Positions 17,496 to 26,637 are shown, counted from the stretch's first letter. The stretch: 64,000 nucleotides of DNA from Dryocola clanedunensis (GCF_025215155.1 NZ_JALHAM010000121.1), one strand, 5' to 3'. Notes: generated from the sequence alone by a model not told the origin. Numbers and translations are program-made.

Positions 17496-18506
17496 TTACT
17501 TCTTACGCGCGTACTTCAGTGAATCCAGGGCAACCGCGAAGATAATAATCGCGCCCTTGATGATGTACTGCCAGTACGGGTTCACGCCGATGTAGGTCAG
17601 GCCGTAGTTGATAACGGTGAAGATGATAACACCGGTCACCACGCCGACAACCGTACCCACCCCGCCGCTGAACGACACGCCACCTACCACGCACGCCGCA
17701 ATCGCATCAAGCTCATACATGAACCCGAGGTTGTTGGTTGCCGAACCGATACGCCCCGCTTCCAGCATCCCGCCGAAGGCGTAGAACACGCCGGACAGCG
17801 CATAGATCATAATCAGGTTCAGGCCGACGTTAACGCCGGACACTTTCGCCGCTTCCGGGTTGCCGCCGATAGCAAAGATGTTTTTGCCAAAGCGAGTTTT
17901 GTTCCACAGCACCCACACGAACATCACCGCAAACAGCGCGTAAAACGTAATGTAAGAAAGCCGGAACGTCCCTAAGGCGATGAACCCCTGGGTAAACGTC
18001 GAGAAGTTAGAGTCAAAGCCGGATACCGGCGACGCCCCCACGAAGTCGTAATACAGGGAGTTGATCCCGTAAACGATAATCATCGTACCCAAAGTGGTGA
18101 TAAACGGCGTCACGTTCAGGTAGGCAATGATAATGCCGTTAATCAGGCCAATGATCGCGCCAACGGCACAGACAATCAGCAGCACCACCGGAATAGGCAT
18201 GGTCGCCATATCCGGGAACACTTTATTGACGTTATCCATCGACTGCAGAAGCGTTGCCGCAATAACCGCCGCAAGGCCTACCTGGCGCCCGGCAGACAGG
18301 TCGGTCCCCTGGGTAACAATCAGGCCCGCCACGCCCAGCGCGATAATAATACGCACCGAGGACTGGGTCAGGATGTTACTTAAGTTCAGCAAACTTAAAA
18401 ACGTAGGATCCTGGAAAATAATAATTGCCAACAGCACCAACAAAACGACATAAATGCCGCCTTCTTTCAGATAAGTTAGAAAACCTTTCTTATTTAACGC
18501 ACTCAT
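17496..18506 (-). CDS. mglC: MglC, methyl-galactoside ABC transporter permease
   Basis: Inner-membrane permease of the galactose/methyl-galactoside importer. From ATG 18506 (MSALNKK) it has 336 residues, equal to E. coli, with multiple hydrophobic helices and the conserved TQGTDLSAGRQVGLAA and FAIGGNPEAAKVSG loops of the BPD_transp_2 family. A TTG two codons upstream extends the frame but is unlikely. It follows mglA by 20 bp as last gene of mglBAC. Confidence 0.97.
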   Translation of the reverse strand: MSALNKKGFLTYLKEGGIYVVLLVLLAIIIFQDPTFLSLLNLSNILTQSSVRIIIALGVAGLIVTQGTDLSAGRQVGLAAVIAATLLQSMDNVNKVFPDMATMPIPVVLLIVCAVGAIIGLINGIIIAYLNVTPFITTLGTMIIVYGINSLYYDFVGASPVSGFDSNFSTFTQGFIALGTFRLSYITFYALFAVMFVWVLWNKTRFGKNIFAIGGNPEAAKVSGVNVGLNLIMIYALSGVFYAFGGMLEAGRIGSATNNLGFMYELDAIAACVVGGVSFSGGVGTVVGVVTGVIIFTVINYGLTYIGVNPYWQYIIKGAIIIFAVALDSLKYARKK

Positions 18507-18526
18507 TTTCAATAGCCCCTAAATTA

Positions 18527-20044
18527 TCAAAGGTGCACAGACGCAAGACGTAATATTTCGTTCTGCGTAGTTGTTTTCGTGTCTACAATTCCCGCAACGA
18601 GGCCATTGCTCATTACCAGAATACGGTCTGTAATCCCTAACAACTCCGGCATTTCGGACGAAATAATAATGATCCCTTTCCCTTTTTTAGCCAGCTCAGC
18701 AATCAGCTGGTAAATTTCGAACTTCGCCCCTACGTCAATACCGCGCGTAGGCTCATCAAGCATTAAAATCTCCGGCTGGGTTAGCAGCCAGCGGCCAATA
18801 ATCACCTTCTGCTGGTTACCGCCTGACAGTGAACCAATGGAAGTACGGTGCCCTGGTGTTTTCACCCGCATGGAATCAATAACCCACTGGGTATCGCTTT
18901 TCATACGCGTGTTATCGAGCAGGCCTATTTTATTTTTGTAATTGCGAATATTTGAAATCAGGGAATTAAAGCCAATATCCAGGTAGGCGTAAATGCCGGT
19001 CGAGCGGCGCTCTTCGGTCACTAACGCAAAGCCGTGGTTGATTGCTTCGTTGGCGCTGTGGTTATTTATTTTTTTACCGTGCAGCATAATGGTGCCGGAG
19101 GATTTTTCACGGATACCAAACAGCGTTTCCACAATGTCGGTACGCTTCGCGCCGACCAGACCTGCGATCCCCAGAATCTCGCCTTTATGCAAATCAAAGG
19201 ACACATCGCGGATCGACGGTTGACGCAGCGAGGTCAGACTCCGGACTTCGAGGATCACTTCTCCCGGCACGTTGGACTTGTCCGGGAAGCGCTGGTTCAG
19301 AGAGCGGCCTACCATCATGGAGATAATTTTATCCATATCCAGCCCTTCCAGCGGCTGGGTGGCAATCCACTGCCCGTCACGCAAAATAGTAATTTCGTCA
19401 CACAGTTGGAATATCTCTTCCATTTTGTGGGAGATATAAACAATGCCGCAGCCGCGCTCTTTTAATTTGCGAATAATTTTAAAGAGGTGGTTGACTTCTT
19501 TTTCCGTCAGGGAGGACGTTGGCTCATCCATAATGACGATTTTAGCGTTATAGGAAAACGCCTTGGCAATTTCGATCATCTGCATTTGTGATACGGAAAG
19601 CGTGCCAACGCGGGCGCGCGGATCGATATCAATATCCAGCTCGTCGAAAATGTCTTTCGTGTCGCGATACATTTTTTCCTGATCGACAAATACGCCTTTG
19701 GTTGGATAACGACCCAGCCACATATTGTCCATCACGGTACGTTGCAGGACCAGGTTCAGTTCCTGATGCACCATGGAAATACCGTTCTCCAGCGCCTCTT
19801 TGGTGCTGGTAAAATTCACTTCTTGTCCCTGGAAGAGAATGCTGCCGGAATCTTTGCTGTAAATTCCGAAAAGGCATTTTAATAACGTTGATTTACCGGC
19901 ACCGTTCTCTCCCATTAATGCGTGAATGGAATGAGGGCGCACTTTTAAATTCACATTATCCAGTGCCTTTACGCCGGGGAATGACTTGTTGACGTTGGTC
20001 ATTTCCAACAAGAATTCAGGCGCTGTTGTCTGATTGCTGACCAT
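18527..20044 (-). CDS. mglA: MglA, galactose/methyl-galactoside importer ATP-binding protein
   Basis: Twin-cassette ATPase of the monosaccharide CUT2 class, 505 residues (E. coli 506). The first cassette has Walker A GENGAGKST, the signature TLSVSQMQM and Walker B IVIMDEPTSSLT. The second has the usual degenerate Walker A (GLVGAKRTDIVE) with an intact LSGGNQQKV and LMLDEPTRGIDVG. This asymmetry is normal for the family. It is separated from mglB by a strong stem-loop. Confidence 0.97.
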   Translation of the reverse strand: MVSNQTTAPEFLLEMTNVNKSFPGVKALDNVNLKVRPHSIHALMGENGAGKSTLLKCLFGIYSKDSGSILFQGQEVNFTSTKEALENGISMVHQELNLVLQRTVMDNMWLGRYPTKGVFVDQEKMYRDTKDIFDELDIDIDPRARVGTLSVSQMQMIEIAKAFSYNAKIVIMDEPTSSLTEKEVNHLFKIIRKLKERGCGIVYISHKMEEIFQLCDEITILRDGQWIATQPLEGLDMDKIISMMVGRSLNQRFPDKSNVPGEVILEVRSLTSLRQPSIRDVSFDLHKGEILGIAGLVGAKRTDIVETLFGIREKSSGTIMLHGKKINNHSANEAINHGFALVTEERRSTGIYAYLDIGFNSLISNIRNYKNKIGLLDNTRMKSDTQWVIDSMRVKTPGHRTSIGSLSGGNQQKVIIGRWLLTQPEILMLDEPTRGIDVGAKFEIYQLIAELAKKGKGIIIISSEMPELLGITDRILVMSNGLVAGIVDTKTTTQNEILRLASVHL

Positions 20045-20082
20045 AGTTATACCTGGCTGCGAAAGTGTTGCTGAGCGTAAGG

Positions 20083-20112
20083 CCTGCCCGGGCGGCGGTT
20101 TGCCCGGGCAGG
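20083..20112 (-). other. Strong stem-loop in the mglB-mglA gap
   Basis: A perfect 11-bp inverted repeat (CCTGCCCGGGC / GCCCGGGCAGG) with an 8-nt loop lies 15 bp after the mglB stop, within the operon. No T-tract follows on the minus strand. It is therefore more likely an mRNA 3'-end stabiliser that raises MglB over MglA/MglC than a full terminator. Confidence 0.75.
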
Positions 20113-20127
20113 ACTGTCTGACTTATA

Positions 20128-21126
20128 TTATTTGTTTGAGAACTGCGCCAGGTTGTCTTTATCAACGCCGACGTAAGGAATACGCACGATCTTGTTTTCA
20201 ATCTTCCAGTTCGTGCCTTCTGCCGCAGGTTTACCCGCCGCCAGGTTTTTCGCCAGATCGAAGGTTGCTTTCGCCTGGTTGTTGGCATCGTTCAGCACGG
20301 TACCGGCCATCGCACCAGATTTAACCAGCGCCAGCGCTTCCGGCAGGGCATCCACGCCGAAGACCGGAATAGAAGATTTGTTGTGTGCTTTCAGCGCTTC
20401 TACCGCACCCATTGCCATCGCATCGTTGTTGGCGATAACCACTTCGATTTTGTTAGCGTTCGGGCCGGACAGCCACGCGTCCATCTTATCTTTTGCCTGA
20501 GCGGTGTCCCACATCGCGGTATCTAACTGCAGCTGCTGGGTTTTCAGGCCCTTGGTGTTCAGCTCTTTGATAACGTAAGTGGTACGAGCTTCAGCATCCG
20601 GGTGGCCCGGTTCGCCTTTCAGCAGCACAAACTGAACCTGACCGTCTTTGTTCAGATCCCAGGCCGGATTTGCCGCCCAGTGTTTAGCGATCAGATCGCC
20701 CTGGATGATGCCGGATTCTTTTGAGTCCGTTCCCACGTAGTAAGCTTTGTCGTAGCTATCCAGCGCTTTACGAGACGGCTCTTTGTTATAGAACACGATT
20801 GGGACATTCTGGCCGCGGGCTTTTTCAATGACCGTGCCTGCTGCTGCCGGGTCAACCAGGTTGATAGCCAGCGCCTTCACGCCTTTCGCCAGCAGCACGT
20901 CGATCTGATCGTTCTGCTTGGACTGGTCGTTCTGGGAGTCGTTCATCAGCAGCTCAACGTCCGGGCTGGCTTTTGCATCTTTTTCGATAGCTTTGCGCAC
21001 GACTGACATGAAGTTATCGTCGTATTTATAGATGGTCACGCCGATACGGGTATCAGCAGCGTGAGCAGCCGTGCCAAACAGCATGCAAGACATAACAGCG
21101 GACAGGGTCAAAACCTTCTTATTCAT
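20128..21126 (-). CDS. mglB: MglB, D-galactose/D-glucose periplasmic binding protein
   Basis: Periplasmic receptor for galactose and glucose, feeding MglAC and the Trg chemoreceptor. The 332-residue protein has a signal peptide ending TAAHA before ADTRIGVTIYKYDDNF. The Peripla_BP_4 fold has two lobes with the conserved NDSQNDQSKQNDQ and ANNDAMAMGAVEALK segments and the GVDALPEAL hinge motif. It is first gene of mglBAC, with operator and CRP motifs upstream. Confidence 0.97.
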   Translation of the reverse strand: MNKKVLTLSAVMSCMLFGTAAHAADTRIGVTIYKYDDNFMSVVRKAIEKDAKASPDVELLMNDSQNDQSKQNDQIDVLLAKGVKALAINLVDPAAAGTVIEKARGQNVPIVFYNKEPSRKALDSYDKAYYVGTDSKESGIIQGDLIAKHWAANPAWDLNKDGQVQFVLLKGEPGHPDAEARTTYVIKELNTKGLKTQQLQLDTAMWDTAQAKDKMDAWLSGPNANKIEVVIANNDAMAMGAVEALKAHNKSSIPVFGVDALPEALALVKSGAMAGTVLNDANNQAKATFDLAKNLAAGKPAAEGTNWKIENKIVRIPYVGVDKDNLAQFSNK

Positions 21127-21293
21127 GGTATCTCCGGTTTTTTTGCAGGGTAGTTCTACGTGAGATTCAGGCAGGGCAGCAATGTTATGAAAACGTTACT
21201 GAATGCCGAAAATTATCCTAAAAAAATAAGCTTCCGTGTTCTGTAACGATCCTGAACTGCATTTTATGGCTGGTTTTTGGCTTAATACCTATA

Positions 21294-21309
21294 GTGAAAC
21301 CGATTAATC
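21294..21309. promoter_or_regulatory. Galactose-regulon operator-like site upstream of mglB
   Basis: GTGAAACCGATTAATC matches the GalR/GalS consensus GTGNAANCGNTTNCAC at all but two defined positions. It lies in the galS-mglB gap, 168 bp upstream of the mglB start. Confidence 0.5.
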
Positions 21310-21372
21310 ACCGTTACATATAGTTTCAGCCTATAAAACGCTGACATCATAGACAGCGTAATGTTAATTAAC

Positions 21373-21388
21373 TGTGAATTTACTCACA
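21373..21388. promoter_or_regulatory. Perfect CRP consensus site for mglBAC
   Basis: TGTGA-ATTTAC-TCACA is an exact match to the CRP half-site palindrome. It lies next to a GalS operator in the galS-mglB gap, consistent with known CRP-dependent mgl expression. Confidence 0.75.
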
Positions 21389-21390
21389 AA

Positions 21391-21406
21391 TTGAAACCGG
21401 TTACAT
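21391..21406. promoter_or_regulatory. GalS/GalR operator overlapping the galS stop codon
   Basis: TTGAAACCGGTTACAT matches every defined position of GTGNAANCGNTTNCAC except the outermost two. Its last six bases are the stop codon region of galS, so the operator is partly coding. Confidence 0.7.
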
Positions 21407-22441
21407 CAAAGTCTTTGGAAGGAGAGTGATCGGCCCCACAATTTGCTTTGGCGAGACGGAATGGCGACGCACTAAAGTCGGCATAAAACAGTGCGTTGCC
21501 GAACTGTCTATCGTCCCGGCAGCCCCCTGCAAAGCCAGCTCCGTCGCCAGACGAGCCATTGAAACGATGGGATAGCGGACGGTGGTCAGCTGCGGATCCG
21601 TGTAACGGGCAATGGGGATGTCATCAAAGCCAATCACTGAAACATGATGCGGCACGACAATGCCGTTATCTTTCAATGCCGTCAGCGCACCTGCCGCCAT
21701 GCTGTCGTTATATGAAAACACCGCACTGAGCTGTAAATTCCGTCCGAGCAGTTCAACCATCGCCGCTTCCCCGCCCTGCATATCCGGCGAGCCCACGCCG
21801 ACCCAGCTCTCCGGAGCCACAATCCCCTGCTCCGCCAGGCCACGCAGCCACCCTTCCCGGCGCTGATCGTTATCTTCAATATTGTGGCTGGAAGCCAGAT
21901 AGCCGATGCGCTGGTGCCCCTGATTGAACAGCATTCGGGTCGCCATTAAAGCCCCGCTCACGTTATCGAGGCCGACGCAGCGATGCGCGTAACCCGGCAC
22001 GATGCGGTTGATCAGCACCATGCCGGGAATATGCTCAAGAAATTCGGCAAGTTCTTCATCGCTCAGCGCCTTGGCGTGCACGATCAGCGCGTTGCAGCGC
22101 TGGCGGATAAGCACCTCAATGGCGTGACGCTCTTTTTCTTCCTGATGGTAGCTGTTGCCGATCAGCACATATTTATTGTGCTCCTGAGCCACAACGTCCA
22201 CCGCTTTAACCAGCGCGCCGAAGAAGGGGTCGGAGACATCCATCACCACCACGCCGATGGTGTCGCTCACCTGGGTAGCAAGCGCCTGGGCGTTGGCGTT
22301 GGGGCGATAGCCGGTCTGAGCCACGGCCCGCATCACGCTTTCACGGGTTTCAGGGCTGACCAGCGCGCTGTTGTTCAGGACGCGGGAAACCGTCGCTACG
22401 GAAACACCGGCAATGCGTGCAACGTCACGGATGGTGATCAT
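21401..22441 (-). CDS. galS: GalS, galactose isorepressor (LacI family)
   Basis: Repressor of mglBAC and its own gene, relieved by galactose. From ATG 22441 it starts MITIRDVARIAGVSVATVSR and has 346 residues, as in E. coli. An in-frame ATG three codons earlier is possible. The HTH is followed by hinge NANAQALATQ and an effector domain with GFDDIPIARYTDPQLTTVRYP. Its C-terminus diverges from E. coli over the last about 12 residues. It lies upstream of mglB in the same direction with its own promoter region at 22442-22597. Confidence 0.96.
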   Translation of the reverse strand: MITIRDVARIAGVSVATVSRVLNNSALVSPETRESVMRAVAQTGYRPNANAQALATQVSDTIGVVVMDVSDPFFGALVKAVDVVAQEHNKYVLIGNSYHQEEKERHAIEVLIRQRCNALIVHAKALSDEELAEFLEHIPGMVLINRIVPGYAHRCVGLDNVSGALMATRMLFNQGHQRIGYLASSHNIEDNDQRREGWLRGLAEQGIVAPESWVGVGSPDMQGGEAAMVELLGRNLQLSAVFSYNDSMAAGALTALKDNGIVVPHHVSVIGFDDIPIARYTDPQLTTVRYPIVSMARLATELALQGAAGTIDSSATHCFMPTLVRRHSVSPKQIVGPITLLPKTLM

Positions 22442-22532
22442 AGTTATCACCGTGCGGAGGATGTGTCGGTCTCATAGCGGAACCCTGTGTTTGGCAAGGT
22501 AGCTATTCTGGCAGCGAGTCAGGGCGGCTTTA

Positions 22533-22567
22533 CGTGAAGAGGATCACACTCATGAAAACGGTTACAT
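22533..22567 (-). promoter_or_regulatory. galS promoter control: CRP-like site and gal operator
   Basis: CGTGA-AGAGGA-TCACA (22533-22548) is a near-perfect CRP site. The adjacent ATGAAAACGGTTACAT (22552-22567) matches the GalR/GalS operator consensus except at its two ends. They lie about 100 bp upstream of the galS start, in line with CRP activation and autoregulation known for galS. Confidence 0.65.
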
Positions 22568-22597
22568 ACAATTCATTAACGTTTGTGATGCAAGTCA

Positions 22598-23755
22598 TTA
22601 TCTTGCTGACGGCTTTAATGAAACCCCCGCAGCACGTGCGGTTAATTGTCGCCACAGCCACTCAACCGGCCCCTGGCGGAAGTGGCGTAACCACAGCACG
22701 GAGAAGAGAATATTGACCGCCCATACCGCCGGCACTAAGGCGAGCAGCTGCAGGCGGTCGAACTTCATAAACAGATCGAGGCGGTAGAACAATGTGGTGC
22801 AGATAAGCGTTTGCAGCAGATAGTTAGACAAGGCCATGCGGCCAACGCAGGTGATTGCCGCTACCAGACGCCATCTGGACAGCCACGGCCAGAAGCCGTA
22901 GGCCAAAGCAGCATAGCCTATCGCCTGAAACGGTGCGCTCAGCTCGCGCGGCGCTTGCAGAATAAAAGCACACCAGCGATAGCTCCAGTCCAGGTGCCAC
23001 TGGGCGTAAATTCCCGGCAGGTTTATCGCCATACCCACCGCGATCAGCAAGCAGCCTGTACGGCGATAGTGCGGCAAACTGTACTGACCTTTCAGCCAGC
23101 CGCTGCGCATCAGCGCGCCGCCCAGCAGCATCATGCCCGCTAGCTGCCAGCCATACTGCGCCCCCAGCGCCAGCAGATTCGAGGAGAGCAGATCGCTGCG
23201 GTTGCTGATGGCTTCCACGCCGCCGTTCAGCTTCCAATATTGTTCATACTGAATGTTGGCAAGATCCGGCACCCAGGAGCGATTCGGCGCATTACCCGAG
23301 ATAAAGCCCAGCAGCAGCAGCACCCCTACCCCGATGAGATAAAGCAGCGCCCCGGTATTAAACAGCTGCCGGGTCGTCGGCGCCTCGCGGATCATGCGCC
23401 AGCAGATAAGGCCGACCAGGCCGTAGGCCAGCAGAATATCGCCGTCCCACAGCAGTAAAGCATGCATAAAGCCGAGCAGGGCAAGGAGCGTCAGGCGGGA
23501 CTGGATCCAGCGCTTACCGCGATGTAACAACATCTGCAGGCCCGCGCCAAACAGCAAAGCGAATAAGGTGAGGAATTTGACCTGCGCGAAGAGGTCGAGC
23601 ACGGCCCATGTCCAGGCATCATGAAGGGAGACGGAGCCGGACCAGGCAGGATTGATATATGCCGCCTTGGGCAGGCCGAAGGCGACGATATTGAGCAGCA
23701 GAATACCAAGGATGGCGACACCACGGATAAAATCCAGCGTGACATTTCTTTCCAT
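22598..23755 (-). CDS. yeiB: YeiB, DUF418-family inner-membrane protein
   Basis: Membrane protein of unknown function, 385 residues as in E. coli, with 9-10 hydrophobic segments. The N-terminal RGVAILGILLLN motif marks the heparan-alpha-glucosaminide acetyltransferase-like part of the family, and the C-terminal DUF418 region holds ACVGRMALSNYLLQ-type motifs (here ITCVGRMALSNYLLQT). It is 21 bp downstream of folE and probably co-transcribed with it. Confidence 0.93.
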   Translation of the reverse strand: MERNVTLDFIRGVAILGILLLNIVAFGLPKAAYINPAWSGSVSLHDAWTWAVLDLFAQVKFLTLFALLFGAGLQMLLHRGKRWIQSRLTLLALLGFMHALLLWDGDILLAYGLVGLICWRMIREAPTTRQLFNTGALLYLIGVGVLLLLGFISGNAPNRSWVPDLANIQYEQYWKLNGGVEAISNRSDLLSSNLLALGAQYGWQLAGMMLLGGALMRSGWLKGQYSLPHYRRTGCLLIAVGMAINLPGIYAQWHLDWSYRWCAFILQAPRELSAPFQAIGYAALAYGFWPWLSRWRLVAAITCVGRMALSNYLLQTLICTTLFYRLDLFMKFDRLQLLALVPAVWAVNILFSVLWLRHFRQGPVEWLWRQLTARAAGVSLKPSAR

Positions 23756-23776
23756 GGTGCCCTGCCTGCTTAGTAA

Positions 23777-24442
23777 TTAGCTATGACGAACGGCGCGCAG
23801 GAACTCCTGGCGTGTATTCTGGCTGGATTTAAACAGCCCACCTAGTGAGGTTGTTGTCGTCGCGCTGGTGGCGTCCTGCACCCCACGGGCTTTCACACAA
23901 TAATGGACCGCATCAATAGATACAGCCACATTGTTGGTGCCAAGCAGGGTTTGCAGGGCAATCAGGATCTGCTGGGTTAAGCGTTCCTGAACCTGCGGAC
24001 GCTGGGCGAAGAACTGCACGATACGGTTGATTTTCGACAGGCCGATGACCGTATCCTTCGGGATATAGGCCACGGTAGCTTTGCCGTCGATGGTCACAAA
24101 GTGGTGTTCGCAGGTGCTGGTCAGCGTGATGTCACGAACCGTCACCATCTCATCAACCTTCATCTTATTTTCAATGACGGTGATCTTCGGGAAGTTCGCG
24201 TAATCGAGGCCGGAGAAAATCTCATCGACATACATTTTGGCGATACGGTGCGGCGTCTCCATCAGGCTGTCGTCGCTCAGATCAAGATTCAGCAAATGCA
24301 TGATTTCCGTCATATGTCCGGCAATCTCGCGCTTGCGGGTTTCGTTGTCCATTTCACGAACCGGCGGACGCAGCGGCGTTTCCAGACCGCGTGCAACGAG
24401 GGCCTCGTGAACGAGAGCGGCTTCGTGACTTAATGATGGCAT
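23777..24442 (-). CDS. folE: FolE, GTP cyclohydrolase I
   Basis: Converts GTP to 7,8-dihydroneopterin triphosphate, first step of folate synthesis; decameric cytoplasmic zinc enzyme. It has 221 residues (E. coli 222). The zinc and active-site motif STCEHHFVTIDGKATVAYIP is intact, and C-terminal HYCVKARGVQDATSATTTT carries the second Cys ligand. In E. coli folE is divergent from yeiG; here an extra MFS gene separates them. Confidence 0.97.
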   Translation of the reverse strand: MPSLSHEAALVHEALVARGLETPLRPPVREMDNETRKREIAGHMTEIMHLLNLDLSDDSLMETPHRIAKMYVDEIFSGLDYANFPKITVIENKMKVDEMVTVRDITLTSTCEHHFVTIDGKATVAYIPKDTVIGLSKINRIVQFFAQRPQVQERLTQQILIALQTLLGTNNVAVSIDAVHYCVKARGVQDATSATTTTSLGGLFKSSQNTRQEFLRAVRHS

Positions 24443-24509
24443 GTCGTTTTTCTCCTGCAGGTGTGGCTGACCTCTGCCCTTCGTGGGACAAAGTGTGCGC
24501 TCATTGTGC

Positions 24510-24523
24510 GCGAGCGCGCTCGC
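24510..24523. promoter_or_regulatory. Perfect 14-bp palindrome upstream of folE
   Basis: GCGAGCGCGCTCGC lies 68 bp upstream of the folE ATG, in the 117-bp gap after the MFS gene. It could be a regulator site or a leader hairpin. No regulator is assigned. Confidence 0.35.
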
Positions 24524-24559
24524 ATAATCCAGTGGTGGGAAGGATAATTATTGAAATCG

Positions 24560-25729
24560 TCAATACCTTTTCCAGACCAGCGCACCGCCAATAATTAATG
24601 CTACCCCGGCAACGTATAACGCCGGTTCCAGTTGATGTGTTAATGCCGTTGATAATGCGGATAATGCAGGCCCGATAAGCTGGCCGACGGCGTAGCCCGT
24701 AGTCAGCAACCCGGCCAGGTATCTCGTGTGTTCCGGTGCCATTTCGCGACCGTACTGCAGCGAAAGCTGTACCGCGCAAAGGAACCCGCCGCCGACCAGC
24801 ACGGCCCCCATCACCAGGCCCGTCATGCCGGGCACCAAATCAGAGGCGAATACGCCGACCGCCTGCAGCCAGAGCACCAAAGCCAGGCGCTGATTGCTGT
24901 GCAGCAGATGGCGCGTGGCAATGCCGATGGCGATGCCCACCACCGCTGCCCCGCCGAAAATCGGCCAGGCGAACTGGGCGAATACGCTGGCCGGAAAGCG
25001 GGCCGCCGCCATTTGCGATAAAAACGTCGCCGGCAGGATATACCCGAATCCCGCCAGGCTGTAGCTCCACACCAGGCGTTTCAGGGGAGCATTCAGCACC
25101 AGCGGCTGCGGTGCGGTTTCCGGGCGATGCAGCTCCCCTTTACGGGGTAAATTTCGCGCAATCAATAACACGAAGGCCAGCGCAAGAATGCCGTAGACCA
25201 GCCAGGCTTCGCTCGCGGTTAAATCCAGGCTATGGATCCCCACCGCCAGCAGACCGCTGAGGAATATCCCAGCCCCAGGCCCGGCAAACACGGCGGCGCT
25301 TAATCCCGGCTTGCCCAGATGCGCCAGCTTCTCATTGCTCCACGCGGCTATCAGCACCATCGCCCAGCCGCTCGCCCAGCCGATCAGAAAACGAATCATG
25401 GCGTGCCAAAGCGCTGAATCAACGGTCGACGAGAGCAGCGTCAGAATAGCCGCCCCCCAGACACCTGCCAGCAGACGCAGTTCGACACGCCGATGCGCGC
25501 GCATGGCATCCCATGCGCCAACCAGGTAGCCAAGATAGTTGATGGCAGCGACCAGGCCTGCTGACGTCAAGGTCAGCTGACCTTCTGAGATCATCAGCGG
25601 CACCTGTGGAGTAAAGGCAAAGCGCCCAATCCCCATCGCCACCACCAGCACCAGAAACCCCGTTAACGCAATGCGCGCCGCCACAGACACCTCAAATGTT
25701 ACAATACCGTTGTCAGCATGATGCAGCAT
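24560..25729 (-). CDS. YbfB/YjiJ-family MFS transporter
   Basis: Twelve-helix permease of unknown substrate. ATG 25729 (MLHHADNGIVTFEVSVAAR) gives 389 residues. The open frame extends to 25873, but that part overlaps yeiG and its promoter. The N-terminal VVAMGIGRFAFTPQVPLM motif and GSWDAMR-like loop (here GAWDAMRAHRR) are typical of YbfB/YjiJ proteins, and LQYGREMAPEHTRYLAGLLTTGYAVGQLIGP of the C-terminal half. It is inserted between folE and yeiG relative to K-12 and is divergent from yeiG by 62 bp. Confidence 0.85.
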   Translation of the reverse strand: MLHHADNGIVTFEVSVAARIALTGFLVLVVAMGIGRFAFTPQVPLMISEGQLTLTSAGLVAAINYLGYLVGAWDAMRAHRRVELRLLAGVWGAAILTLLSSTVDSALWHAMIRFLIGWASGWAMVLIAAWSNEKLAHLGKPGLSAAVFAGPGAGIFLSGLLAVGIHSLDLTASEAWLVYGILALAFVLLIARNLPRKGELHRPETAPQPLVLNAPLKRLVWSYSLAGFGYILPATFLSQMAAARFPASVFAQFAWPIFGGAAVVGIAIGIATRHLLHSNQRLALVLWLQAVGVFASDLVPGMTGLVMGAVLVGGGFLCAVQLSLQYGREMAPEHTRYLAGLLTTGYAVGQLIGPALSALSTALTHQLEPALYVAGVALIIGGALVWKRY

Positions 25730-25791
25730 AGCTAGACTGGGTTGAAGTGAAAATTGTTCAACGATACTGAATATAATTAAGGAACCTCTGG

Positions 25792-26625
25792 ATGGAACTC
25801 CTCGAAGAACACCGCTGTTTTGAAGGCTGGCAGCAGCGCTGGCGCCATGATTCTGCGGTACTGAAGTGCCCAATGACGTTCAGTATTTTTCTGCCGTCTC
25901 CGCAGACCACTACGCCTCCTCCCGTTCTTTACTGGCTTTCCGGATTAACCTGTAACGATGAAAACTTCACCACCAAAGCAGGCGCACAGCGGGTCGCAGC
26001 CGAGCTGGGTATTGTTCTGGTAATGCCGGATACCAGCCCGCGCGGCGACAACGTGCCGAATAACGAAAGCTACGATCTGGGCCAGGGCGCGAGCTTCTAC
26101 CTGAACGCCAGCGAGCAGCCGTGGGCGGAACATTTCCGCATGTATGATTACCTCTGCGACGAGCTGCCAGCGCTGATTGCCGATAACTTCAGCGTCAGCG
26201 AAAAGGCGTCCATCTTCGGCCACTCCATGGGTGGACACGGTGCGCTAAGCATCGCTTTCAAAAATCCGGGCCGCTTCCGTTCCGTTTCCGCCTTTGCGCC
26301 AATCGTCAATCCAACCCGCGTGCCGTGGGGCCGAAAAGCGTTTGCGGCTTATCTGGGCAATGACGAAAGCCAATGGCAACAATGGGACAGCTGCTGCCTG
26401 TTAATGGCCGCAGATCCGGCAAACGCAATCCCGACACTGATCGACCAGGGCGATGCGGATCAGTTCCTTGCCGACCAGCTCCAGCCCGCGCAGCTTGCCG
26501 AAGTGGCAAGGCAAAAAAACTGGCCGTTAACCCTGCGCGTTCAGCCGGGCTACGACCATAGCTACTATTTTATTGCTTCATTCGTGGAGGACCATTTACG
26601 GTTCCACGCGGAGCATCTGGCTTAG
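25792..26625 (+). CDS. yeiG: YeiG, S-formylglutathione hydrolase
   Basis: Esterase D family serine hydrolase that releases formate and glutathione from S-formylglutathione in formaldehyde detoxification. It has 277 residues (E. coli 278). The nucleophile serine is in GHSMGGHGA, the acid in LIDQGDADQFL, and the histidine in PGYDHSYYFI. GLTCNDENFTTKAG, the oxyanion/Cys segment of the family, is present. The start follows AAGGAACCTCTGG and matches E. coli. Confidence 0.95.
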   Translation: MELLEEHRCFEGWQQRWRHDSAVLKCPMTFSIFLPSPQTTTPPPVLYWLSGLTCNDENFTTKAGAQRVAAELGIVLVMPDTSPRGDNVPNNESYDLGQGASFYLNASEQPWAEHFRMYDYLCDELPALIADNFSVSEKASIFGHSMGGHGALSIAFKNPGRFRSVSAFAPIVNPTRVPWGRKAFAAYLGNDESQWQQWDSCCLLMAADPANAIPTLIDQGDADQFLADQLQPAQLAEVARQKNWPLTLRVQPGYDHSYYFIASFVEDHLRFHAEHLA

Positions 26626-26637
26626 CATTCTGAACCC

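Noticed and set aside
22534..22716. 60-codon frame across the galS control region
   Set aside because: It overlaps CRP and GalS sites and the end of yeiB, and has no plausible ribosome site.
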